Made by a program: the position numbers and the translations under genes. A DNA stretch of 64,000 bases, from assembly GCF_008364825.1 (NCBI RefSeq), contig NZ_VTTO01000007.1, positions 1 to 64,000 on the forward strand, in the 5' to 3' direction. Each line of letters begins with the position of its first letter. The stretch's first letter is position 1. Under the pieces are notes generated by a model. It was not told where the DNA came from. It saw only the letters and a program-made list of their open reading frames with translations, and did not search any database. The stretch is from Azospirillum sp. B21 (GTDB lineage Bacteria; Pseudomonadota; Alphaproteobacteria; Azospirillales; Azospirillaceae). Positions 30,705 to 38,441 of the stretch are shown here, piece after piece.

Positions 30705-33560
30705 CTACGCCCCCAGCAATCCACGGGCCTGCAGGTCGGCGAACCGGCCGGCATGGGCGACGCGGCCGCCATCCAGGATCAGGATCCGGTCGGCGCCGCG
30801 GATGGTCTCCAGCCGGTGGGCGATGACGATCCGGGTGCAGTCCAGCGAAGTCAGGGTGCGGATGGTCGCCGCCTGGGTGGCGTTGTCGAGCGCGCTGGTC
30901 GCTTCGTCGAGGATCAGGACGTCGGGCTTGGTCACCAGCGCGCGGGCAAGCAGCAGCCGCTGCACCTGTCCGCCCGACAGCGTGCGCGACGCATCGGCGA
31001 TTGGCGTGCGCACGCCCAGCGGCATCGCCCGGATTTCGTCGGCGATGGCCGACGCCGCCAGCGCGTCCCAGATTTCCGCCTCGGTCGCGCCGCTCAGGCC
31101 GCGCACCACGTCGATCAGCGCACCCGGCGGCAGTTGCGCCCCCTGCAGCACGGTGCCGACCCGCCGCCGCAACAGCCCGAGATCGAGCGAGGACAGGTCG
31201 TTGCCGTCATAGGTGATGCTGCCCACCCGCGGCCGTTCCAGCCCTAGCAACAGCCGCACGAGCGTGGATTTGCCGCAACCGGACCGGCCGAGGATCGCCA
31301 CATACTCGCCGGCAGAGATGGAGAGATTGAGATTGGCGAAGACCGGGGTCTCCGCCTGGGCATAGTTGAAATACAGCCCGCTGACCGCAATCTGGCCGGA
31401 CAACCGGCCGGGATCGATGCGCCCCAGCGCCGGTTCCGGCGCGCATTGCAACACCGGATCGGCGAAGCCGCGGGCGGCATAGACTTGATAGAAGGCGCCG
31501 AAGCTGTCACCCAGCGCAGCCGCCGCCCCGTTGGCGATCATGTAGGCGGTCATCATCGCGACGATGCTGGCACTGTCGGTCCCGGCGGCGTGGAAGACCA
31601 GGAACAGCGCCGCCATCGCCAGCACCGGCAAGGCGGCGTTGACCGACGCCATGCGGCCCTCGATCTTCTGCACCTCCATGCGCTTCTCGCGCATGCCGAT
31701 GAAGCGCTCCGCCCAGTGGGCGAGCGCCCAATGCTCGGCAGCGGCCAGACGCAGCTTGGCGATGCCGGTCAGGAACTGCATCGCCAGGGAATCGGCCTGC
31801 CCGTTCAGCGCCTCCCCCACTTTGTAGACCCGTGCCCGCAGCACCGCCGACAGGGCCGCCAGCCCAAGCTGAACCGCCAGAGCCAGCATCGCCACCACCG
31901 CGCCGCCGCCATGGAAGGACGCCATGGCGAAGATGCTGGCCACCAGCACGGCGCCGGTCCCGATGCCGGCGACCATGAACCCCTGGGCGGCCAGCGGCAA
32001 GGCCATCGCCATGCTCACCCGCGCCGCCATGTCGCCGGCCGAATGCTGGCGCAGCACCGGCATGGGCAGTCGCAGCACCCGATCCCACAGGCCGGCATGC
32101 AGCCCGGCCTCGCGCATGGTCTGCATGCTCTGGCGAGTCACCTCGCCGACGAGCTGGATCACCAGCGTGACCGCGGCCACCGCGCCCAGCAGGATTCCCA
32201 GTTCCAGCAGGCCGGCATGGTCGCGCGCCGGAACCAGCGACGAAAAGGCGAACTTCATCCCGAACGGCATGGCGAGGCCGAGAAGCGCGCCCAGCGCCGC
32301 CACCGCCAGCGTCAGCAGCCAGAAGGCCGGCGGCGTCCGGACGAAGCGCATCAGCGAGCCGACCGTCTGCGGCCGGTCCGGCAGCGGCTCCACCATGGTC
32401 CAGGCCGACGGCGACAGCCTGGCGGCGACCGCTGCCGTGACCGGGACCGGCTTGGCGCCTTCGCCGGCCAGCATTTCGTAACCGCGCCGGTTCGGCAGCA
32501 GCGCCACCGGCATGCCGTCCAGCCTCGCCCCGACCAGCGGACCGAGTGGGCGGCGCCACCAGCCGTCCATCAGCGTCACCGGACGGATGTGCAGGCCGGA
32601 GGCACGGGCGATCTCCTCCATCGTCGGCTGCACGTCGAGATCGCGTTCGCGCAGCAGAGTCGGCCGGCGCAGCCGCAGGCGCGGGTTGGTGCGGGCGGCG
32701 ACCGCGCTCATCGCGGCGAACAGCGGATCGTGATGGCCGCCGTCCGACCGCGCCGGCGGCTTGCGGGCATGGTCGAGCAGACGGCCGGCCAGATGGACGA
32801 AACGCTCGCCCTCCTCCGCCTCGCGCACGCCGCGCAGCGACAGCCGCCCGGCCTCGTCCGCTTCGGCCAGACCGCGGGCGCCCATCAGCATCTCACCGCA
32901 GGCGGCGGTCAGCGCATGGATGCCGGTCAGCGCCGCGGGCAGGTCGCGCTGCAAGGGACGGCGGCCGAAGACGATGCGCATCGGCCCCGCGGCCTTCAGC
33001 CACGCGCGCGGCGGCAGCGGCATGATGCCCTGGACCATCTCCTGTTCCAGCAGCAGGGCGCCGGGCGCGGGGACGGCGCACCACAATCCGGCTTCCTGCA
33101 CCATCACCAGCTGGGATTCGGCCAGTTCGACCGCCGTGCCGCACCGTCCTTGCCGGTCAATGCGCTCGGGATGCCAGAGGATAGCGGCGATGCCGGAAAT
33201 CAGCATGGACGACCAGGATTCCATCCCGGCCAGCAGGGCGTCCGGTTCGATCTCCTCCAGCGGATCGGCGACGGTCTCCAGCCGCGACCCGGCGGCCGGC
33301 ACCGCGATCAGCCCCTGCATGAAGCTGTCGATGCCGACGAGAAGACTGCCGGCCGGCAACCGTCCGAGGAACAGGCGCGAGCCGGCATTGGCCCCCATGG
33401 CGGCGACAGCGAAGATGTCGGCTTCGCCCTCCTCCAGGAACCACACCGACCCGGCGGGTTCCAGCGCCACGGCCGGCTGCTGGAAGTCGATGACGGGAAC
33501 GCCGGCCGCCCCCGAGGTATCGGCTGCTGCGACTGCGGTCGCGTCTGCTGATGTCGTCAT
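30705..33560 (-). CDS. NHLM-type export ABC transporter, second subunit (no peptidase)
   Basis: A 951-residue protein of the NHLM_micro_ABC2 type. The first about 430 residues are a non-membrane extension with a cyclic-nucleotide-binding-like start; then come about six membrane helices (about 435-690) and an ABC ATPase domain: Walker A GRSGCGKST, signature LSGGQVQRLLLARAL, Walker B DVLILDEATSALD. It lacks a C39 peptidase. In NHLM systems it works with the peptidase-bearing ABC1 and an HlyD-like adaptor to export leader-bearing substrates. It is the last gene of the export operon, 15 bases after ABC1. Confidence 0.9.
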   Translation of the reverse strand: MTTSADATAVAAADTSGAAGVPVIDFQQPAVALEPAGSVWFLEEGEADIFAVAAMGANAGSRLFLGRLPAGSLLVGIDSFMQGLIAVPAAGSRLETVADPLEEIEPDALLAGMESWSSMLISGIAAILWHPERIDRQGRCGTAVELAESQLVMVQEAGLWCAVPAPGALLLEQEMVQGIMPLPPRAWLKAAGPMRIVFGRRPLQRDLPAALTGIHALTAACGEMLMGARGLAEADEAGRLSLRGVREAEEGERFVHLAGRLLDHARKPPARSDGGHHDPLFAAMSAVAARTNPRLRLRRPTLLRERDLDVQPTMEEIARASGLHIRPVTLMDGWWRRPLGPLVGARLDGMPVALLPNRRGYEMLAGEGAKPVPVTAAVAARLSPSAWTMVEPLPDRPQTVGSLMRFVRTPPAFWLLTLAVAALGALLGLAMPFGMKFAFSSLVPARDHAGLLELGILLGAVAAVTLVIQLVGEVTRQSMQTMREAGLHAGLWDRVLRLPMPVLRQHSAGDMAARVSMAMALPLAAQGFMVAGIGTGAVLVASIFAMASFHGGGAVVAMLALAVQLGLAALSAVLRARVYKVGEALNGQADSLAMQFLTGIAKLRLAAAEHWALAHWAERFIGMREKRMEVQKIEGRMASVNAALPVLAMAALFLVFHAAGTDSASIVAMMTAYMIANGAAAALGDSFGAFYQVYAARGFADPVLQCAPEPALGRIDPGRLSGQIAVSGLYFNYAQAETPVFANLNLSISAGEYVAILGRSGCGKSTLVRLLLGLERPRVGSITYDGNDLSSLDLGLLRRRVGTVLQGAQLPPGALIDVVRGLSGATEAEIWDALAASAIADEIRAMPLGVRTPIADASRTLSGGQVQRLLLARALVTKPDVLILDEATSALDNATQAATIRTLTSLDCTRIVIAHRLETIRGADRILILDGGRVAHAGRFADLQARGLLGA

Positions 33561-33575
33561 CGGCGGTTCATCCGG

Positions 33576-35717
33576 TCAGGCCATGCTCAGCATCAGCGTG
33601 GAAAAGGCACCCGCGCGGCGCGCCAGTTCGGCCGGCGGACCGGACTCGACGATCTCGCCGCTCTGCATCACCAGAACCCGGTTGCAATCGCGGATCGCCG
33701 TCAGCCGGTGTGCGATCACCAGCATGGTGGACCCCCGGCGGCGCAGGTTGGACAACAACTGGGCCTGGGTGTGGTCGTCCAGGGCGGCGGTCGCCTCGTC
33801 CATCACCAGGATGCGCGGGTTCTGCACCAGGGCGCGCGCCATCTCGATGCGGGCGCGCTGGCCGCCGGACAGGTTGGCGCCGCCTTCGCTGACCATGGAG
33901 GCGTAGCCGTCGCGGCGGTCGATGATGATGTCGTGGATCACCGCGTCGCGGGCGGCGGCGAACAGCCGCTCGTCCGACACCGTCGGGTCCCACAGCGCGA
34001 TGTTCTCGCGCACGGTGCCTTCGAACAGCGTCACGATCTGGTCGACGACCTGCACGCTCTGCCGCAGCACCCGGCGCGGAACCTCGCGCAGCGGCTTGCC
34101 GTCGAGCAGCACCTCGCCCGACCATGGCTCGTAGAGGCCGGCGGTCAGCAGGGCCAGCGTCGACTTGCCGGAACCGGAGCCGCCGACCACCCCGACCCGC
34201 TCGCCCGGTTCGATGGTCAGCGACAGGCCGCGGATCAGCGGCGGCGCCCGGCGCGAATGGCCGAAGGTCACGTCGCGCAGCTCGATCCGCCCGGTCAGCC
34301 GGCGCAGCACGGCGGGCGCCTGCTGCGGCTCGGATTGCCGGAACTCCTCGGCGATGGGATGCTGCATGGTGTCGTCGAGCAGGCGCAGATAGGATCGCGC
34401 CTCCTGGATGCGGACGCCCAGCTGGACGAGGCGCGACACCGGCGCCAGGAAGGCCGACAGCAGCACCAGGAAGCCCATCATGGCGCCGATGGTCATGCCG
34501 CCCTCGGCGACGATGCCGCCGCCGATGGTGACCACCGCGGCCGACGCCGCCCCACCGACGAAGGCCGGCAGCAACCGCAGGATCGCGCGGCGCAGCATCA
34601 GTGACTGGCGGATGTTCAGCACGCGGGCATGGCGGGCGACCAGCCGCTCGAACAGCAGCCGCTCCGCCCCTGCGGCGCGATAGGTCTCGATCATGCGCAG
34701 CCCCTGCTTGGCGTCGGCACCTTCCTGCGCCGCCTCGTTCAGCAGACGCTGCTGCCCCTCCTCCAGCTGGCGCGACAACAGGGCCAGCGCCAGGGCCAAG
34801 CCGGCAGCGGCGACGACGGCGACGAGCGCCAGCGCCGGCTGGTAGAAGGCCATCGCCGCCAAATAGGTCAGTGCAGTCAGGATTGCGAACAGGCAGCCGC
34901 CGATCTCGCCCGCCAACAGTTCGGCCAGCCGGTCGCTCTGCATGATGCGGTCGGCGACCGCCGCGGGCCCCCGCTGGCCGAAGAACCCCATCGGCAGCCG
35001 CAGCACCCGTTCCATGAAGCCGATGCCGCCCAGCAGGGCCAGACGGGTTTCCAGCCGGTGCAGCACGCTTTTCTGCAGCCAAGTGAAGGTCAGCGTGACT
35101 GCGCTGACCGTCAGCATCGCGCCGATCAGCGGCGTCATCCAGTCGGCCAGCCCGCCAACCAGGACGCTGTCCATGAAGATCTGGCGGAAGGCGGGGAACA
35201 GCATGCCGGGGATCGCCAGCAGCAGGCTGAGCGCCGCGGCGAACCACACCGCCCCCCAGGATTTGCGCAGCCGGCGGGCGAGGCCGCGCAGCGCGCTGGG
35301 GGAGGAGCCGCCCTTGCGGAACTCCGGCCCCGGCGACATCAGCAGGGCGATGCCGGTGAACTGGCGGCGGAATTCGGCATCGTCGACGCGGCGGCGGCCG
35401 CGCGCCGGGTCGTTCAGATACCACCAGCGCCCGCGCCGTCCCTCCAGCACCAGGAAATGGTCCATTCCCCAATGCAGGATCATCGGCCCCGCCTGTCCGT
35501 GCAACCCCTCCGGCTCGGTGCGCACGCCGCGGGCCTGCAAGCCCAGTTCGCGTGCGGCCTGGACGAGATTGGCGGCGCGGCTGCCGTCGCGGGAGATGCC
35601 GCACCGCTCGCGCAGATCCTCCAGCGTCAGCCAGCGGCCGTAATGGGCGGCGACGATGCCGAGCGCCGCGGCGCCGCATTCCGCCGCCTCGATCTGCAGG
35701 ATCGACGGGGTGCGCAT
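33576..35717 (-). CDS. NHLM-type peptidase-containing ABC exporter (C39)
   Basis: A 713-residue bacteriocin-type exporter. The N-terminal C39 cysteine peptidase has Gln8 (oxyanion), Cys14 in EAAECGAAAL, His87 in MDHFLVLEG and Asp103 in LNDPARG, so it is catalytically complete and should cut after a Gly-Gly leader. Six membrane helices follow (about 160-440), then the ATPase: GGSGSGKST, LSGGQRARIEMARAL, ILVMDEATAALD. It begins one base after the HlyD-like gene. The only visible Gly-Gly leader protein nearby is the repetitive protein at 37154-38251, its likely substrate. Confidence 0.93.
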   Translation of the reverse strand: MRTPSILQIEAAECGAAALGIVAAHYGRWLTLEDLRERCGISRDGSRAANLVQAARELGLQARGVRTEPEGLHGQAGPMILHWGMDHFLVLEGRRGRWWYLNDPARGRRRVDDAEFRRQFTGIALLMSPGPEFRKGGSSPSALRGLARRLRKSWGAVWFAAALSLLLAIPGMLFPAFRQIFMDSVLVGGLADWMTPLIGAMLTVSAVTLTFTWLQKSVLHRLETRLALLGGIGFMERVLRLPMGFFGQRGPAAVADRIMQSDRLAELLAGEIGGCLFAILTALTYLAAMAFYQPALALVAVVAAAGLALALALLSRQLEEGQQRLLNEAAQEGADAKQGLRMIETYRAAGAERLLFERLVARHARVLNIRQSLMLRRAILRLLPAFVGGAASAAVVTIGGGIVAEGGMTIGAMMGFLVLLSAFLAPVSRLVQLGVRIQEARSYLRLLDDTMQHPIAEEFRQSEPQQAPAVLRRLTGRIELRDVTFGHSRRAPPLIRGLSLTIEPGERVGVVGGSGSGKSTLALLTAGLYEPWSGEVLLDGKPLREVPRRVLRQSVQVVDQIVTLFEGTVRENIALWDPTVSDERLFAAARDAVIHDIIIDRRDGYASMVSEGGANLSGGQRARIEMARALVQNPRILVMDEATAALDDHTQAQLLSNLRRRGSTMLVIAHRLTAIRDCNRVLVMQSGEIVESGPPAELARRAGAFSTLMLSMA

Positions 35718-35718
35718 C

Positions 35719-37119
35719 TCAGACCCCGGAGGGGGCCGGCTGGGGGACCGGCTCCGTCGCCACGTTGCTCAGATCCAGCCGAAGCCATTGCTGGAGGATC
35801 GGCAGGGCCAGCGCGATCAGCCGCACCTTCTGCACGGTGATCTCCACCGACACCAGCGTGCCGCCGTCCATCGAGAATTTCGGCGGATTGCCGGTCGACC
35901 AGCGCAGCGCCCCGGCCGCGTCGCGGTCCAGCCGGATCATGATCTCGAAGGGAGTGCGCAGCGTCTTTTGGAACTCGTTGACCAGCGCGTCGTTCTGCAG
36001 GGTGCGGAGCATGCCGACGCTGCTGGCGGGGGTGTCGGCCACGCGGTCCACCCGCCCGACCAGATGGCCGTGCTCCTCCTTGCGGACCGACGCCGGCGAC
36101 ACGTCGGCCTCCATGCCGTGGCGAAGCTTCTTGCCGTCCTGCGCCCCGACATAGACCAAAGCCACCAGATCGCTTCCCTGGCCCGGCAAGGCGCCGTCGC
36201 GCTCGACGCTGACGATGGGTGCGCCGCTCGACACCACCTGCCCGATGTTCGCCTTGGCCTCGACCACACGCCCGCCATAGGGCGACAGCACGGCGGCATA
36301 GCGCGTCAGCCGGTCGCGGGCGGATTCGACCGCGCGCGAGGCGGTCGCCACCCGCTGCTCGGCGGCCAACATGTCCTTTTCGCGCTGGGTCTGGCGGCGG
36401 GCGGCGTCGAGCGTCATGGTCTGAAGCTCGTTGCGCTGCGCCTCCAGGTCGGAGCGGATGGTGAACAGCTCGATCTTGGCGGAGATGGCGCGGTCGCGGG
36501 TGGTCAGTCCGCGGTCGGCAAGCTGGCGGACCAATTCTTCGCGCTCGGTCATCATCCGCTGGCGTTCCTGCAGCGAGGCGATGTTACCGTTGACCGCCTG
36601 CTCGCGCGCCTGCCGCCAGACCTCGTCGGCATGCAGGTCGCGCTCCTGGAAACGCCGCATGTCGTCGCGGGCGGCAAGCGCATCCTGCAACTCGCCTTCC
36701 GCTTCGGCCAGCCGCAGCTTCTGCTCGCTCTGGTCGACCAGCGCCACGACGTCCCCCGGGCGGATCATGTCGCCCGGCTTGAAGCGGATATCGTTGATCC
36801 GGCCGCTCGATTCCGACACCACGTCGATGACGCCGGCAGGGCTGACCAGGATACCCTGACCGGTGACCTTGATCGGCACGTCGGTGAAGGACGCCCAGAC
36901 GACGACGCCGACGACCAGCAGCGCCAACGTGACGCAGAAGGCCAGCACCGGCGGCCGCACCACTTCCAGGGCGTCGTCCACCTGGGAAACGGAGGTGGCG
37001 GCGGCTGCGGCTTCGGCACGGAAGCTCGCCTTGCCGCCGTTTCCGCCACTGCTGCCTGCCGGGCCGGCGGCGGATTGGGATGCCGCCGCCGGCCGCTTGG
37101 TCGTCGCGCTGTCGCTCAT
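35719..37119 (-). CDS. HlyD-like adaptor of the NHLM export system
   Basis: A 466-residue membrane fusion protein. One membrane helix (about 55-78, VLAFCVTLALLVVGVVVW) follows a cytoplasmic Ala/Gly-rich N-terminus. Then comes a lipoyl/barrel half (GQGILVSPAGVIDVV), a long coiled coil (about 125-255, many Glu/Arg/Gln) and the second barrel half. This is the NHLM bacteriocin-system secretion protein type. It links the ABC exporter to an outer-membrane channel; no TolC gene is in the window, so a general TolC must serve. It follows the repetitive substrate gene by 34 bases. Confidence 0.88.
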   Translation of the reverse strand: MSDSATTKRPAAASQSAAGPAGSSGGNGGKASFRAEAAAAATSVSQVDDALEVVRPPVLAFCVTLALLVVGVVVWASFTDVPIKVTGQGILVSPAGVIDVVSESSGRINDIRFKPGDMIRPGDVVALVDQSEQKLRLAEAEGELQDALAARDDMRRFQERDLHADEVWRQAREQAVNGNIASLQERQRMMTEREELVRQLADRGLTTRDRAISAKIELFTIRSDLEAQRNELQTMTLDAARRQTQREKDMLAAEQRVATASRAVESARDRLTRYAAVLSPYGGRVVEAKANIGQVVSSGAPIVSVERDGALPGQGSDLVALVYVGAQDGKKLRHGMEADVSPASVRKEEHGHLVGRVDRVADTPASSVGMLRTLQNDALVNEFQKTLRTPFEIMIRLDRDAAGALRWSTGNPPKFSMDGGTLVSVEITVQKVRLIALALPILQQWLRLDLSNVATEPVPQPAPSGV

Positions 37120-37153
37120 GCAGCGATGCCGTCCGCTGCCCTTCCGCCGGGCA

Positions 37154-38251
37154 TCACCACTTCTTCATCTTCTTCTTGATGGTGTTCGTGACGCTCTTGG
37201 CCGTGTTCGACACGCTGTTGACGGTGCTCTGCGCGGTGCTCGACACATCATGCACCGCCGACTGCGCGGTGCTGCTGACCGTGTTCGCAGTGCTCTGGGC
37301 AGTGTTGGACACCGTATGCGCCGCGTCGGTCACCGCCGGAGCCGCCGTGGTGGCGACGGACTGCGCCGTGTTGGCAACGGTGTGGGCGGCATCCGTGACT
37401 GCCGGAGTGGCCGCGGTGACGGCCTGGGCACCGGCATGTTCGAGCGGAGCGGTGTTGACGGTGACTTCGCTGCTCAGCGTGACGCCACCGATGCCGACCG
37501 CGACGCTGACGCCGGTCCCGATGGTGACATGGCCGTCGGAATAGCCGGCCGTCACCTCGGTGCCGCCGCCCACCGAACCGCCGCTGATGTAGCCGACCTG
37601 CCCGGTGCCGCTGACATTGTTGTCGCCCACGGTGACGGAGGCCGAGACCTCCTGATAGATGCCGGCATAGCCGCTGGCCCCGGCATCGACGCCGCCCGCG
37701 CCGATGGAGGCGGTGACCTCGCCGCCGGCGCCGATCGCGATGGTCTGACTGGCCGTGCCCTCGACCGTGACGCCGTTGCCGACATTTCCGCCGGCCGAAA
37801 CCTCGGTGGTCATCGACACGCCGACAGAACCGGACGCGGACGCCTCCACCCCCGTGACCGAAACCGAAACGCTGGCGCTGCCGCCGACGCCGGCCTCGTA
37901 GCTGACGGTACTCGTGACCGGCCCGCTGGAGATCGAAACGCTGCCCTGGCTGCCGGCAAAGCCCTCGGCCGTGGCGGTCACGCCGCCGGACCCGATGGTG
38001 ACACCGGCCGATCCGCTCGCGCCGGCTCCCACTTCGGCCGTCACGGTGGCGCCGCCGACGTTGTGGCTGGTGGACGTGGAAACGCCGACACTGCCCGAAG
38101 CGCTGGCAACCTCGACACCGACGCTGACGCTGACCCCGTTCTCATCCTCTTGCGCATGACCCGACTGGGCGTTGGTCGTGCCGGTTCCCCCGACCACCAC
38201 CAGAAGCTCGTCATCGGGGAGCTCGACCATCACCGCCTGCATCTTGCTCAT
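37154..38251 (-). CDS. Large repetitive protein with Gly-Gly leader, probable NHLM export substrate
   Basis: A 365-residue protein with no recognisable family. Residues 1-22 are a double-glycine leader (ELPDDELLVVVGG, cleavage after Gly22). Residues about 40-265 are Gly/Ser/Val/Thr/Ala-rich with loosely repeated V-x-A-x-A-G blocks of about 20 residues, as in beta-solenoids. Residues 288-364 are seven 11-residue repeats (consensus xxxTVSxTAQS), and the chain ends KKKMKKW. I see no Cys and no Arg, and Lys is almost confined to the C-terminal end. RBS AGGGA precedes ATG 38251. The gene heads the exporter operon. It looks like a secreted fibrous or surface-active protein and not a small bacteriocin. 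Confidence 0.85.
   Translation of the reverse strand: MSKMQAVMVELPDDELLVVVGGTGTTNAQSGHAQEDENGVSVSVGVEVASASGSVGVSTSTSHNVGGATVTAEVGAGASGSAGVTIGSGGVTATAEGFAGSQGSVSISSGPVTSTVSYEAGVGGSASVSVSVTGVEASASGSVGVSMTTEVSAGGNVGNGVTVEGTASQTIAIGAGGEVTASIGAGGVDAGASGYAGIYQEVSASVTVGDNNVSGTGQVGYISGGSVGGGTEVTAGYSDGHVTIGTGVSVAVGIGGVTLSSEVTVNTAPLEHAGAQAVTAATPAVTDAAHTVANTAQSVATTAAPAVTDAAHTVSNTAQSTANTVSSTAQSAVHDVSSTAQSTVNSVSNTAKSVTNTIKKKMKKW
37160..37390 (-). repeat. Seven 33-base (11-residue) repeats in the export substrate gene
   Basis: Codons 288-364 split into seven consecutive 11-residue units, for example AAHTVSNTAQS, TANTVSSTAQS, AVHDVSSTAQS and TVNSVSNTAKS; unit two (VATTAAPAVTD) and the last (VTNTIKKKMKK) are the most diverged. 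An 11-residue period equals three helical turns, as in amphipathic 11-mer helices of LEA, apolipoprotein and synuclein type. Confidence 0.85.
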
Positions 38252-38319
38252 GCTTGCAATCCCTGGTTATTGGATGATCGAAAGTCCTTCGACCCGACAT
38301 TCGTCGCGGCCGGTAAACG

Positions 38320-38385
38320 CGCGAAGTTCGCGTCAAATCATTTGTATGGGTGCTAACCGCTCGAGGTAATCCCATGTTTATGGGA
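38320..38385. promoter_or_regulatory. Inverted repeats upstream of the export operon
   Basis: The 190 bases between the kinase gene and the repetitive-protein gene hold two perfect inverted repeats: CGCGAA-G-TTCGCG (38320-38332) and TCCCAT-GTTT-ATGGGA (38370-38385). They lie about 70-135 bases upstream of ATG 38251. They are candidate operators for the neighbouring LuxR-type response regulator or, for the outer one, a hairpin ending the kinase transcript. Confidence 0.45.
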
Positions 38386-38441
38386 GACCTTGAGAATCCA
38401 AATTTCCCGCAAGCCCCGGTGGTAGTGCAGCCTTGGGTTTT

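Noticed and set aside
31446..33551. Long plus-strand open frame antisense to the second NHLM ABC subunit
   Set aside because: Composition dominated by Arg, His, Gln and Gly without family match. The minus-strand product is an intact ABC transporter.
30705..38251. A lanthipeptide or thiazole-type bacteriocin cluster
   Set aside because: Although the transporters are of NHLM type, no modifying enzyme, immunity gene or short Cys/Ser/Thr core peptide is found, and the substrate-like protein has no Cys.
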